A stretch of DNA of 64,000 nt from Diploptera punctata (GCA_030220185.1 JASPKZ010009926.1:1-64000); one strand, 5' to 3'; positions 11,617 to 21,997 are shown, counted from the first letter of the stretch. The notes: a model not told the origin generated them from the sequence alone. A program made the numbers and translations.

Positions 11617-13749
11617 CTATCGAACCCGTAGGTTCATGGCCGCGCGGACATAAGCTCTCCATACATCCCTATCCTGAGCTAATGCTTTCCAATCATTCCC
11701 TGTATAATCTACTTCCCTCAAATCATAGTTAATGTTGTTCTCCCACCTCATTCTTGGTCTACCAACTGGGCGTTTTCCTTCTGGCTTTCCTACAAGAAGT
11801 TTCCATGCACGTCTTTCATTCCCCATACGTGCAACATGTCCTGCCCATCGCAGTCTACGAGACTTAACTGTTCTTATTATATCTGGCTTCCTATAAAGAC
11901 CATGTAGTTCATTGTTATGTAGTCTTCTCCATTCACCTGTCTGTTCATCTCTCTTTGGTCCAAAAATTTTCCTAAGAACTTTATTCTCAAATACTCGTAA
12001 TCTCCTTTCCTCCCTTAAAGTAAGAGTCCATGTTTCGCACCCATATAATATAACTGGTAGAATAATAGTTTTATATATTTTCAGCTTAACGTTTTTTGAA
12101 AGGAGTTGGGACATCAAAAGTCTCTGCAATGCATAATAGCATGCATTTCCAGAATTGAGCCTATGTTTAATTTCTTTGTGCATCTCATTCCTATTTGTGA
12201 TTATTGTTCCTAGGTATTTGAATTCAGCCACTTCCTCAAAATTTCCCTCATTTGTCATTAGCTGTCCATTTCCATTATATAATGAATTTCTACGTGTGAC
12301 CATATATTTAGTTTTACTGATATTTACTTCCAGTCCTAATTTCTTAGTGTTACTCAATAGTGTGTGCGTGTTGGCCTTTAGTATCTCCTCGCTATCGGCC
12401 AATAGTACTACATCATCAGCATAAACTAACAGCTTATTAATACCATTCAGTTGTAAGCCTTCCTCATTCTCTAAAGATTTAATGGCATGCTCTAGTACAA
12501 AATTAAATAGTAGAGGAGATAGTGCATCTCCTTGCTTCAACCCATTCTGGATTTCAAAAGTGTCTGAAAACTGTTTGCCTACACGCACCCTACTCTTTGA
12601 GCCATTTAGACACATTCGTATAAGTCTAACTAACTTTTTAGGAATTCCGAACTCCAGCAGGATACTATATAACTTCTCCCTCTTAATTGAATCATATGCT
12701 TTTTTGAAGTCTACGTATAGTTGATGTACAGTACCATTATATTCCCATTTCTTTTCTAAAATCTGTCTTATACTAAAAATCTGATCTGTTGTAGACCTGT
12801 TTCTTCTAAATGCACATTGATGATCTCCTAGAATGTCATCAATATAGGGAGTAAGTCTGCTTACTAATATATTTGTTAGAATTTTGTACGAAGTTGAAAG
12901 TAATGAGATGCCCCTGTAGTTGTTGCAATCAGTTTTATCTCCTTTCTTATAAATTGGTACGATAATTGATTCCTTCCATTCATCTGGAAGAGCTTCTTTT
13001 TCCCAAATCATACTAAGCAACCAGCGTATCTTGTCCATCAATTTTTCTCCCCCTGATTTTATCAGTTCTGCTGGGATCTCATCTGAACCTGATGCTTTAT
13101 ACATCTTCAATTTTTCAATTGCCATTTCAACCTCTAATGCACTTGGCTCTGCGACTAGCATTTCTGCTGTCTGTAACTTATCCTCCTCAATGTCCTGTTC
13201 TGTATGTACATTTAATAGCTGATTAAAGTAACTTTTCCATCTATTTAATATACTCTTGGAATCTGCAATCATATCCCCATTTTCATTCCGAATTATGTTT
13301 GTTCTAGCCTGAAACCCTTTCTTCTCTATACTAATTCCCTGATATAATTCTCTAATGTTCCTATTTTTTGCATTCATTTCAAGATCATTAATCTTCTCTC
13401 TCAAATATTCCCTCTTTTTACTCTTTAGTAACTTGGTGGTTTCACGTCTAACACTACCCAATTGCTCTAAATTTACCTCATTTGGCTCGTGTAACCATTT
13501 CATTTTTGCTAGCTTTCTTTTCTTTACAATGTCGGCACATTCCTCATCAAACCATTTCTTGTTTTGCCTCTTTTTTAAACAACCAATGCTTTCTGATGCT
13601 GACAATTTAATAGTATCTCTTATAGCCTCCCATTCTTTATTTATATCAGTTTCTTCTTCGTTTGCCACATTGTCATCTGAAGATTCCAGTACTTCAAATC
13701 TATTAGCTATTTTGATTTGGTATTCTTGCCGCATTTCATCATTTTTCAA
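11617..13749 (-). CDS. RTE-A reverse transcriptase domain
   Basis: An open frame of 710 codons. The N-terminal 150 residues are charged and rich in Lys and Glu (linker after the endonuclease). RT blocks follow in order: WKESIIVPIYKKGDK, NNYRGISLL, CAFRRNRSTTDQI, motif A (LYVDFKKAYDSI), motif B (GLKQGDALSPLLFNF), catalytic YADD of motif C, VNISKTKYM, EFKYLGTIIT. The C-terminal block has WAGHVARMGN and GRPRMRWENN and ends at TAG. The RT copies element RNA at the nicked target. The first Met is not a true start: the frame continues from the endonuclease, separated by a frameshift at about 13750. The intact length suggests a fairly recent insertion. Confidence 0.9.
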   Translation of the reverse strand: MKNDEMRQEYQIKIANRFEVLESSDDNVANEEETDINKEWEAIRDTIKLSASESIGCLKKRQNKKWFDEECADIVKKRKLAKMKWLHEPNEVNLEQLGSVRRETTKLLKSKKREYLREKINDLEMNAKNRNIRELYQGISIEKKGFQARTNIIRNENGDMIADSKSILNRWKSYFNQLLNVHTEQDIEEDKLQTAEMLVAEPSALEVEMAIEKLKMYKASGSDEIPAELIKSGGEKLMDKIRWLLSMIWEKEALPDEWKESIIVPIYKKGDKTDCNNYRGISLLSTSYKILTNILVSRLTPYIDDILGDHQCAFRRNRSTTDQIFSIRQILEKKWEYNGTVHQLYVDFKKAYDSIKREKLYSILLEFGIPKKLVRLIRMCLNGSKSRVRVGKQFSDTFEIQNGLKQGDALSPLLFNFVLEHAIKSLENEEGLQLNGINKLLVYADDVVLLADSEEILKANTHTLLSNTKKLGLEVNISKTKYMVTRRNSLYNGNGQLMTNEGNFEEVAEFKYLGTIITNRNEMHKEIKHRLNSGNACYYALQRLLMSQLLSKNVKLKIYKTIILPVILYGCETWTLTLREERRLRVFENKVLRKIFGPKRDEQTGEWRRLHNNELHGLYRKPDIIRTVKSRRLRWAGHVARMGNERRAWKLLVGKPEGKRPVGRPRMRWENNINYDLREVDYTGNDWKALAQDRDVWRAYVRAAMNLRVR

Positions 13750-14306
13750 GTTTTTAATTCATATTTTACAGAATCATCTTTAGCGTTTGTTCCTCTCATA
13801 AGCGATAGCCGTTGTCTGATTTTCACCCTGACCAGATGATGATCTGAATTGCAGTCTGTCCCTCTAACTGATCTAACATCAATGATGCTACTGTGCCAGC
13901 GTTTATCCACTAATACATGATCTATCTGGTTCCGAGTTTCTCCATCTGGGGACGTCCAGGTGTATTTATGAATATCCTTATGCTGAAATGTTGTGCTCTT
14001 AACAATCAGATTCTTTGATGTGGCAAATGTGACTAATCTAACCCCGTTGTCGTTACTATCTTCATGAAGACTGAATTTGCCTATTGTTGGTTTGAATATA
14101 TCTTCCCGCCCCACTTTTGCATTAAAATCTCCTAAGACAATTTTCATATGATATCGTGAAAGGCTATCAAATAAGCATTCTAATTCTTCATAGAACTCAT
14201 CCTTGATCTTGTCATCTTTATCTTCTGTGGGGGCATGTACATTTACAATTATAAAATCATGTCGTTTACCCTTTAGAATTATGTATGATATTCCTATCAC
14301 TAACAA
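13746..14306 (-). pseudogene. RTE-A endonuclease domain, C-terminal half (frameshifted)
   Basis: AP-endonuclease-like motifs are visible: VNVHAPTED, GDFNAKVG, a YTWTSPDG block, NQIDHVLV and CNSDHHLV (the SDH signature with catalytic His). It nicks target DNA to prime reverse transcription. This section lies in another frame than the N-terminal half and the RT, which share one frame. One indel near 14290 and one near 13750 are therefore responsible. Assigned to the exonuclease-endonuclease-phosphatase fold from motifs alone. Confidence 0.85.
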
Positions 14307-14655
14307 ACTTAATATCTCGGATAGCGGATAGGATCCTCCTTCTGACTAAAAAACCCGTTCCAAATGCAGGTCTTTCTGCACCCCCATAGTATAATGCAAA
14401 GCTTCCTGATTCCTGACTACCTTCTCCTGGCCACCTAACTTCCTGTAAAGCGACTATATCCAAGGGCGATGTATCCAATTCCCGTGTTAATATCTCTAGT
14501 GCCCCGCTATTGTATAAAGTCCTAACATTCCATGTTCCTAGGAACATGTCCCTATGTTTGAGCCTTTGGCATGGGTACCCTGAAGTAGTCCCCGCCCGGA
14601 GAACCGAATGGGGGACTATTTGACCTCCTGAAAATTTTATCCCAGATGAACCCAT
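14266..14655 (-). pseudogene. RTE-A ORF start and endonuclease N-terminal half
   Basis: It starts MGSSGIKFSG and carries the endonuclease motifs GTWNVRTL (Asn of the active site) and VALQEVRW (metal-binding Glu), then GTGFLV. It ends early at a stop after the first frameshift. The same start is found in the copies at 1239 and 20443, which supports this Met as the natural start. Another leader frame overlaps it in the 300 bases upstream. Confidence 0.85.
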
Positions 14656-14825
14656 GTCCGCATTTCTTGACGGTTGTATTTTTACGGTGAAAGATCGTCA
14701 CTCTTTCGCCCAAGGTACTTATTTCGTCTGGCTTATCACCTTCGACCAGTCCGGCATGGGTAACCCTATCGGCAGCAATGCTACCGCCGGCATAGCTCTC
14801 AGGATCATTTAAGCACACAAGCCAC

Positions 14826-14858
14826 TCCACCACGACAAGGTAAAGATACCATGGAGGG
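14826..14858 (-). ncRNA. Predicted 5'-terminal hairpin of RTE-A RNA
   Basis: The first 33 nt of the element can fold: CTCCAT pairs with GTGGAG, enclosing a GGTA-TCTT-TACC hairpin. In the copy at 1038-1069 the outer stem is fully Watson-Crick (CTCCAT/ATGGAG). The 5' ends of three copies agree to within one or two bases. RTE and R2 elements are known to use self-cleaving RNA at this place; I cannot show this here. Confidence 0.4.

Positions 14859-14913
<55 letters not shown>
14859..14913. repeat. (AAT)n microsatellite
   Basis: AAT repeat at the 5' junction of RTE-A. It is probably part of the target site. Confidence 0.9.
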
Positions 14914-14915
<2 letters not shown>

Positions 14916-15040
14916 TATAATGTCAGAAAATATGTAGAAAGCTCCACTAAATGTATGTATATATGTATATCATACGTACGTCCCGATTGGGACACGGATG
15001 CGCCCTAGCGGAGTTTCTTAATCAAACTAACTTACTTCCG

Positions 15041-15245
15041 CTTTTTTTTTATTTTCGTTTTACTTTTTCCTTTTTTGTTTTACCTTTGTTAACTTTTTAT
15101 TTTATTCACACATACAAACACAAGACAGGACAAGACACACCCAGACCCAAGGTGGAGATTTAAAATCCCCTACCCCGCCGGGAATCGAACTCGGGTCGCT
15201 GGAGTGGAAGGTAGGTACTCTACCGCCTACGCCACGGCGACGGAC
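15041..15245 (-). mobile_element. SINE3 copy
   Basis: On the minus strand a tRNA-like head (GTCGCCGTGGCGTAGGCGG; B box GGTTCGATTCC-like) is followed by CACCTTGGGTCTGGGTGTG, a TGTGTGAATAAA stretch and an A-rich 3' part with GTTAACAAAGGTAAAAC. Confidence 0.85.
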
Positions 15246-15295
15246 CTTATATGGAATTACATATCCTAAATGTTAATATTGTAATATTTCGTTTA

Positions 15296-15298
<3 letters not shown>

Positions 15299-15343
<45 letters not shown>
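15299..15343. repeat. (TC)n microsatellite
   Basis: About 45 bases of TC repeat at the 3' side of the second SINE3 copy. Confidence 0.95.
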
Positions 15344-15347
<4 letters not shown>

Positions 15348-15535
15348 TTACACAGTTTTTCCTTTTCCTTTTACCTTTTTGTTAACTTTATTTAACTCTC
15401 ACATATAGACACAAGGATAGGACACACACCCAGACCCAAGGTGGATATTTAAAATCCCCTACCCCGCCGGGAGTCGAACCCTGGTCGCCGGAGTGGAAGG
15501 TAGGGACTCTACCGACCACGCCACGGCGATGGACC
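15344..15535 (-). mobile_element. SINE3 copy
   Basis: Second minus-strand SINE3. Head ends at 15533 (GTCCATCGCCGTGGCGTGG on the minus strand). Body as in the neighbouring copy. Confidence 0.85.
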
Positions 15536-15700
15536 ATTATTCAACTACAGGTGTCAACAAGTGGTATCTGGCGAGTAAATAACCCCAATTAAATATCTAG
15601 TAGGCAAATAAGGTATTACTTGACAGATTAAGGTCGGTTAACTTTTGCACAGAGGCCTGTTTTATTCAGGCTTGTGGTTCTTTTACTACCATTATGTTGA
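15536..15700 (-). mobile_element. SINE4 3' part, degenerate
   Basis: Minus-strand match to the SINE4 body (AAAAGAACC-CAAGCCTGAATAAAA-CAGGCCTCTG and a following TACC block). The tRNA head is missing. Confidence 0.6.
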
Positions 15701-15769
15701 AATTACCCAATTTAATGTATGTAAGCATGCATGTATGTATGTATGTGCCCCGCGTGGGTCACAAATGTT

Positions 15770-16106
15770 CTCTAGAGGTAGTTTCTTAACCATTTAGTTA
15801 CGATTATTTACCTACAGATGTCAACAAGTTACATGTGGTCAGCACATCGCTTCAATGAGACATCGAGGAAGCAAATAAGGTATTACTTCGATAGTTGAAA
15901 GTCGCTTAAATGTTCACAGAGGCCTTTTTATTCAGGTTTGAGGTCCTTTTACAACCCTAAAGCCTTCAGACTCGGGACAAACAGCTTAAATTCCCTCCCA
16001 GAGGATTTTTCTTCTGGATTTCACCATCCTAAAAGTCCAGTGACCCCGACCGGGTTTGAACCCGTGACCTTGGACTAAAAATCCAATGACCCCGGCCGGG
16101 TTTGAA
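15770..16106 (-). mobile_element. SINE4 copy, degenerate
   Basis: The minus strand has a B-box-like GGGTTCAAACCCGG, a GGATTTTTAG-type block, GGGAGGGAATTTAAGC, CCCGAGTCTGAAGG and AAAGGCCTCTG. This is the order seen in the SINE4 copies at 39966 and 41944. It overlaps a second short B-box repeat near 16085-16105. Confidence 0.65.
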
Positions 16107-16108
16107 GT

Positions 16109-16318
16109 CAGTCGCCGTGGCGTAGTCGATAGAGTCCCTACCTTCCACTCCGGCGACCCGGGTTCGATTCCCGGCGGGGTACGGAATTTTAAATCTCCAC
16201 CTTGGGTATGGGTGTGTCTCCTGTCTTGTGTTCGTATGAGTGAATATGATAAAAAAGGTTAACAAAGGTAAAACAGAAAGGAATAACAGTGTAAACGAAA
16301 TAAAACGACAAAAAAAAA
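16109..16318 (+). mobile_element. SINE3 copy
   Basis: Head with A box TGGCGTAGTCG and B box GGTTCGATTCC (about 16160-16170), then CCACCTTGGGTATGGGTGTG and an A-rich end. Confidence 0.88.
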
Positions 16319-16333
16319 AAGAAATTAAAGTAT

Positions 16334-16548
16334 GTCCGTCGCCGTGGCGTAGTCGGTAAAGTCCCTACCTTACACTCCGGCTACCCGGGTTCGATTCCCG
16401 GCGGGGTAGGGATTTTAATTCTCCACCTTGGGTCTGGGTATGTGTGTCCTGTCCTTGTGTCTATGTGTGAATTAAAAAAAGTTAATAACAGGTAAAACAA
16501 ACAAAGATAATGGTAAAGCAATAAGGAAAACCAGTATAAACAAGAAAA
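16334..16548 (+). mobile_element. SINE3 copy
   Basis: A second plus-strand copy only 16 bases after the previous one: A box TGGCGTAGTCGG, B box GGTTCGATTCC. The four SINE3 copies in this 1.5 kb lie in two divergent pairs around a SINE4 block. Confidence 0.88.
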
Positions 16549-16607
16549 AAATCCGTGTCCTCGGGAATAGAGGCAAGGAATTAGCCACTAGACCACCGCA
16601 GCCAACA
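16549..16607 (-). mobile_element. SINE4 tRNA-like head fragment
   Basis: The minus strand reads GGCTGCGGTGGTCTAGTGGC, then CCTTGCCTCTATTCCCGAGG, matching the SINE4 head. No body follows. Confidence 0.6.
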
Positions 16608-18595
16608 TCCCATTAAATAATGTAGCGACATTATCAAGGATAGACCCGGTAGTAAACCATACAATTAAAAAAAGGATGCCTGAACTTCATTTGTTTAATA
16701 GCAAAGTTAGTGAATTTATATCGTGTGTGTTTTTTATATTCGTGTCTAAGTGAAACAATGAAATAATAAAATGTGGACATAAACACGCAATTTACGGGCC
16801 GCATGGAAACTGTCTTCAATTGAAGAGAGGGTAAGTACATAATTATTATTTTGACTCAACTGCACTTCTACTAGCGCTTGATTTTTCAGTTATATTGTTG
16901 TAAAATATAGCTCTTCTTGTGTATTTACTAACATTATTTAATATTTTAAACTTTTTCAAACAATTTCGAAGTATTTTTTTAAATATGCAAATCACAATAT
17001 TATGACACTGTTAGACAATATTGTGATGCTAACTGCTATTTTCTCCACAGAGTATATTACCTAGTCTGTGATTTTTCTATCGCTGTTTTGGGTTATCGCT
17101 GGTTCGATCAGCGTTAGGGAGTGATAAGTAAGTCTACATCCATTTTTAATAAACGTTTGGTAATTTTAATATTATTAATATATTTTTTAACATAGATTTG
17201 GGGATTTATTGCAAATATTGGTCATTTAAATTTGATAGCGACGGATAGTAATCGAGGATGACAATCGATATGTGGTTCGATTGTGGGTTATCGCTGGCTC
17301 TGATCCATGCGCACTGTTCTTCTATAGGACTTTTAAAATATTTCACGCTATTTTAAGTGCAGTATTTCCATTATTTTAACTCTGACTAGAGCTTACGAAT
17401 TTCAGTGTCTATATTACCATATATTATGTTTCGATAATTTTGCATAAATTGCCCCGATATATAGAATTTCATATCTGGAAAATTTGGTCGTTGTTAAGCA
17501 ACAATCAGCTAAGCGTCATATTAAAATAAATATGGATCTTGATGTCATCTGTTGCACTGGCTCATCAAGTAAGTGTACGCACAATTTTAGCGCCAAGTCT
17601 TTAGATATAGCCTTATTATTGAAGAAAAATGTAAATGCCATTAGTCCTATCAGAGATTTTATCTTTTGCAACAAACGGCTATGAAACCAGATCTTCATAA
17701 ATGCTAATCTAAATATTGCATCATGCAGCTAAGCACCAAATGTTCCCTCTGTTATATTGTTGATGCATAACTGTCAAACAAGGAAAATAACTTGCAATAT
17801 CCAGTATTCTTAGTTTGGCGCCACAATAAATAGTGATGATTGACTTAAACTTTAAACGTATTACATGATGCCGCATAGCCAGTTGATGCATAACGTCGTC
17901 CAATTTTAAATGCGTAGCAATGATACTGGCACCAAAAATACAAAAATGTAAAAACTGTACACACAGTAAGACACAAGTAATAAAAAAATATAACATTTAT
18001 CTGTAGACAAATTAGGAAGTTGACATCAGAACAAAACAGTTTGAATCTAATCAGACCATATGACTGATTTCAAACCTTTTGGTTCTTGTTTTGATTCATT
18101 TTATAGCAAATTCAATTCTGACCACTCTGCTCTTTATACTGACGAATAGCCCTTTTCGTGACTTTCGACCATAAAAACCAAGTTTCGACATTTATTTACC
18201 TGAATCTTCTTTTGCCATTGTACGGTTTTTACGTGTTTTAAATCTTTGGTTTAATTTTACATAACAAATTAAGGACTTGCCTTGCTTTGCACCCCCCAAC
18301 CCTTTGCTCTTCTTGATAATTTTTTGATTGTGCAACGATATTCGAATTTATAAACCATAGTTATTAACATGCTTACTTTAAATCACGTAAAGACTATAAT
18401 CTCCCTAAACTACATTTACAATAATGTTCTTCAAATAATCACTAAGTTCTTTCCTCTGCTTCATTTTCTACTCCCCTGAAAAAAGTAGTAAACAAGACAT
18501 GCACACCGGTACCAAGGTAAGTCGCTCGTACATGAACAGTATAGACAATGCAGACTGTGCATTAGTTACTGTCACAACCTTCAAGTTTACAATCA
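16608..18595. other. Unassigned AT-rich sequence (2 kb)
   Basis: No recognised gene or repeat. The short open frames (at most 91 codons) overlap on both strands and lack motifs. Confidence 0.5.
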
Positions 18596-18622
18596 ATTAT
18601 ATATATATATATATATATATAT
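18596..18622. repeat. (TA)n microsatellite
   Basis: AT repeat just 5' of a LINE-F fragment. Confidence 0.9.
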
Positions 18623-18927
18623 AATACGAAGAAGAGATGAAAGCCGAATAACAGCAAATGAGATGCGATTTATGCACAACGTGGGACCATAAAAGAAATG
18701 AAATTATGGAACAGTTGGATGTAGAACCTATTCTTCACCATATACAAAACTACCAGAACAACTGGAAAGCCCATCTTCAACGAATGCCATCTCATAGAAT
18801 ACCAAAAGCCATACTTCGCTACTGCCCCCAAGGCAAAACATCGCTGGGACGTCCAAAAAAGCGCTGGATGGAAAATTCCTGTTTGAGACCGTAACAGGCC
18901 ACACGGTCTAATACTTGCATGGATGAT
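18623..18927 (+). pseudogene. LINE-F RT C-terminal fragment with 3' end
   Basis: Encodes the end of a LINE RT: DVEPILHHIQNYQNNWKAHL, then LRYCPQGKTSLGRPKKRWME ending in SCLRP and TAA. A 3' stem-loop (GGCC/GGTC) and ATACTTGCATGGATGAT follow. The 5' part is truncated and a deletion removes part of the block present at 29700-29760. AT repeats flank both sides. Confidence 0.85.
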
Positions 18928-18956
18928 ATATATATATATATATATATATAATTCGT

Positions 18957-19302
18957 CCACCGCTGTGGTCTCGAGGTAGCGTGCTGCCTTGTCACGCAGC
19001 GGGCCCGGGTTCGATACCCGGTCGAGGCAGTTTTTCTGGGTGAGGTTTTTATCGTGGTTTTTCCTCACCTATAAGACAAATTTCAGGAAAGCTTTAAGAC
19101 CCAAACGGTCCCCGAAATCGTATGGCCATCATCATCATCCTTATCATTATCATCATCATCATCATCATCATCATCCTTCACCGGTGTGGAAAGCAACGGG
19201 AAGCTACCACACCTACAATTCCCTAGTAAAGCTGCAAGCATAGCATGAAAATGCTATGAGTGCAGTGAAGGACCTTCCTTCGGGCAGAATTACAATATGA
19301 AT
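18957..19302 (+). mobile_element. SINE1 copy
   Basis: Head CCACCGCTGTGGTCTCGAGG, B box GGGTTCGATACCC, ATC-rich middle with a (CAT)n run, and 3' part ending GGACCTTCCTTCGGGCAGAA. AT microsatellites lie on both sides (18928-18951 and 19313-19349). Confidence 0.9.
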
Positions 19303-19310
19303 TGAGAATA

Positions 19311-19312
<2 letters not shown>

Positions 19313-19349
<37 letters not shown>
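19313..19349. repeat. (AT)n microsatellite
   Basis: AT repeat after SINE1. Confidence 0.9.
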
Positions 19350-19351
<2 letters not shown>

Positions 19352-19375
19352 ATAAATGTATGTTTGTGTTGGAAT

Positions 19376-19450
19376 GCTTGAGTAGCTCACTTGGTTAGAG
19401 CGCTAAACGTACAGAGTTTAGAGACTCGGGTTCAAATCCCGACTCAAGCA
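19376..19450 (+). tRNA. tRNA-like cloverleaf, anticodon uncertain
   Basis: A 75-nt cloverleaf can be drawn: acceptor GCTTGAG/CTCAAGC (7 bp), D arm GCTC/GAGC, a six-pair anticodon stem CTAAAC/GTTTAG with the 7-nt loop GTACAGA, T arm TCGGG-TTCAAAT-CCCGA, discriminator A. The A box (TAGCTCACTTGG) and B box (GGTTCAAATCC) are good, and TTTTT follows at once, as for a Pol III terminator. In the drawn loop the anticodon would be ACA, unusual for a working tRNA. It may be a tRNA-derived pseudogene or a lone SINE head. Confidence 0.45.
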
Positions 19451-19465
19451 TTCATTTTTCGTTTT

Positions 19466-19757
19466 ATATCATTCATAGCATTCTCATGCTATGCTTGCAG
19501 CTGGAATTGTAGGTGTGGTAGCTTCCCGTTGCTTTCCACACCGCTGAAGGATGACGATGATGATAATGATAACGATGATAATGACGGTCATATGATTCGG
19601 GGACCGTTTGGGCCTTAAAGTTTTCCTGACATTTGTCTTACAGGTGAGGAAAAACCCTGATAAAAACCTCACCCAGAAAAACTGTCCCGACCGGGGATCG
19701 AACCCGGGCAAGCTGCGTGACAAGGTGGCACGCTACCTCGAGACCACAGCGGTGAAC
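19466..19757 (-). mobile_element. SINE1 copy, lacking its 3' stem-loop
   Basis: Minus strand: head at 19753 downwards, B box near 19700, GATGATAATG-type middle, and CATAGCATGAGAATGCTAT at the 3' side. The last 40 bases of the SINE (stem-loop) are missing. Confidence 0.85.
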
Positions 19758-19762
19758 TTCAT

Positions 19763-19763
<1 letters not shown>

Positions 19764-19811
<48 letters not shown>

Positions 19812-19838
19812 ATGTATGTGTGTGTACATGTGTGTTTT
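19764..19838. repeat. (AT)n(GT)n microsatellite
   Basis: Compound AT then GT repeat, with some GTAT. Confidence 0.9.
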
Positions 19839-20196
19839 TAATCATATTCATTTTGTCTCTTTCCATATTGCTCTAAGACAAACATTAAAATGTGAGATTA
19901 AATCATGGCAGTTTTGAAAAAAATGCTAGATGGTAAATAATTTAGTGTGACATTAATGGACTTAAATAATGAATGAAGATTAAATTACAACCAAGCTTGA
20001 GGAAGGTGAGTCTTCATTGCGTGCTGAATGAAAAATGTTGATATTTCTAATAGAATTTAGTGAGGCTCAGTTATCTTGATTTATAGACACTAAGTAGACT
20101 TCACTTTTCTTATTTTCATAATTTAGGCCTATTCTTATTAAGGAGATATACATGAGTACCCTATCTACATTCCTCAGAGCCTTTAATATTTCTTTA
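19839..20196. other. Unassigned sequence
   Basis: No gene or shared repeat recognised. Confidence 0.5.
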
Positions 20197-20239
20197 GAAA
20201 CATGGATTGTTACTTTAAGGGAGAAAAGGAGATTACGAG
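20197..20239 (+). mobile_element. Short RTE-A RT fragment abutting a newer RTE-A 5' end
   Basis: AAACATGG, TACTTTAAGGGAG and AGGAGATTACGAG match the RT C-terminal region of RTE-A (compare 31125-31160). The next base is the 5' end of another RTE-A copy. Confidence 0.6.
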
Positions 20240-21997
20240 CCCTCCATGGTATCTTTACCTTGTCGTGGCGGAGTGGCTTGCGTGCTTAAATGATCCTGAG
20301 AGCTATGCCGGCGGTAGCATTGTTGCCGATAGGGTTACCCATGCCGGACTGGTCGACGGTGATAAGCCAGACGAAAAAAGTACCTTGGTCGAAAGAGTGA
20401 CGATCTTTCACCGTAAAAATACAACCGTCAAGAAATGCGGACATGGGTTCAACTGGGGTAAAATTTTCCGGAGGTCAAATAGTCCCCCATTCGGTTCTCC
20501 GGGCGGGGACTACTTCAGGGAACCCATGCCAAAGGCTCAAACATAGGGACATGTTCCTAGGAACATGGAATGTTAGGACTTTATACAATAGCGGGGCACT
20601 AGAGATATTAACGCGGGATTTAGATAAATCGCTCTTGGATATAGTCGCTTTACAGGAAGTTAGGTGTTGGGGCATCTCATTACTTTCAACTTCGTACAAA
20701 ATTCTAACAAATATATTAGTAAGCAGACTTACTCCCTATATTGATGGCATTCTAAGAGATCATCAATGTGCATTTAGAAGAACAGGTCTACAACAGATCA
20801 GATTTTTTAGTATAAGACAGATTTAGAAAAGAAATGGGAATATAATGGTACTGTACACAACTATATGTAGACTTCAAAAAAGCATATGATTCAATTAAGA
20901 GGGAGAAGTTATATAGTATCCTGCTGGAGTTCGGAATTCCTAAAAAGTTAATTAGACTTATACGAATGTGTCTAAATGGCTCAAAGAGTAGGGTGCGTGT
21001 AGGCAAACAGTTTTCAGACACTTTGAAATCCAGAATGCGTTGAAGCAAGGAGATGAACTATCTCCTCTACTATTTAATTTTGTACTAGAGTATGCCATTA
21101 ATCTTTAGAGAATGAGGAAGGCTTACAACTGAATGGTATTAATAAGCTGTTAGTTTATGCTGATGATATAGTACTATTAGCCGACAGCGAGGAGATACTA
21201 AAGGCCAACACGCACACACTATTGAGTAACACTAAGAAATTAGGACTGGAAGTAAATATCAGTAAAACTAAATATGTGGTCACACGTAGAAATTCAGTAT
21301 ATAGTGGAAATGGACAGCTAATGACAAATGAGGGAAATTTTGAGGAAGTGGCTGAATTCAAATACCTAGGAACAATAATCACAAATAGGAATGAGACGCA
21401 CAAAAAATTAAACATAGGCTCAATTCTGGAAATGCATGCTATTATGCATTGCAGACACTTTTGATGTCCCAACTCCTTACAAAAACGTTTAAGCTGAAAA
21501 TGAAAAATGTATAAAACTATATTCTACCAGTTATATTATATGGGTGCGAAACATGGACTCTTACTTTAAGGGAGGAAAGGAGATTACGGGTATTTGAGAA
21601 TAAGTTCTTAGGAAATTTTTTTGGACCAAAGAGAGATGAACAGACAGGTGAATGGAGAAGACTACATGACAATGAACTACATGGTTTTTATAGGAAGCCA
21701 GATATAATAAGAACAGTTAAGTCTCATAGACTGCGATGGGCAGGACATGTTGCACGTATGGGGAATGAAAGACGTGCATGGAAGCTTATTGTTAGAATGC
21801 CAGAGGAAAACGCCCAGTTGGCAGACCAAGAATGAGGTGGGAGAACAACATTAACTATGATTTGAGGGAAGTAGATTATACAGGGAATGATTGGAAAGCA
21901 TTAGCTCAGGATAGAGATGTATGGAGAGCTTATGTCCGCGCGGCCATGAACCTACGGGTTCGATAGTGCCAGTGAAGTAAGTAAGTAAGTAAGTAAG
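20240..21997 (+). mobile_element. RTE-A with endonuclease-RT deletion
   Basis: A complete 5' leader and the first endonuclease motifs (GTWNVRTL, VALQEVR) are joined at about 20664 to RT sequence (GISLLSTSYK). About 1.5 kb, including the catalytic SDHH of the endonuclease, is lost. The rest runs to the 3' end with an AAGT tail. RT motif B is altered (LKQGDELSP) and several one-base indels break the frame; YADD remains near 21160. It is unable to encode the full protein. Confidence 0.9.
20443..20826 (+). pseudogene. RTE-A fused reading frame across the deletion
   Basis: The 127-codon frame starts MGSTGVKFSGG and passes through GTWNVRTL and VALQEVR. It then runs into RT residues (GISLLSTSYKILTNILVSRL) without a stop and is ended by a frameshift after FRRTG. 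It is a deletion fusion. The shared Met supports the start of the RTE-A protein. A second frame (20202-20546) covers the leader. Confidence 0.75.

Larger units (their letters stand above)
11588..14858 (-). mobile_element. RTE-A, near full-length RTE-like LINE (3.27 kb)
   Basis: The element runs from a 5' end CCCTCCATGG (14858) to a 3' tail of GTAA repeats (11588-11611). It has a leader, an endonuclease domain and an RT domain. A length of 3.2-3.3 kb, an AP-type endonuclease and a short tandem-repeat tail fit the RTE clade. Both flanks are AAT repeat, so it landed in a microsatellite. The coding region has two opposite frameshifts (near 14.29 and 13.75 kb). All catalytic motifs are visible. 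This is the best reference in the window for the many RTE-A fragments. Confidence 0.92.

Noticed and set aside
11912..13783. Plus-strand open frames of 60-142 codons across the RTE-A copy
   Set aside because: They lie antisense to the 710-codon RT frame and recur in every RTE-A copy for that reason.
16608..18595. Host exons in the 2-kb gap
   Set aside because: Short overlapping frames on both strands, AT-rich, no splice-site-bounded coding pattern or motif that I can see.
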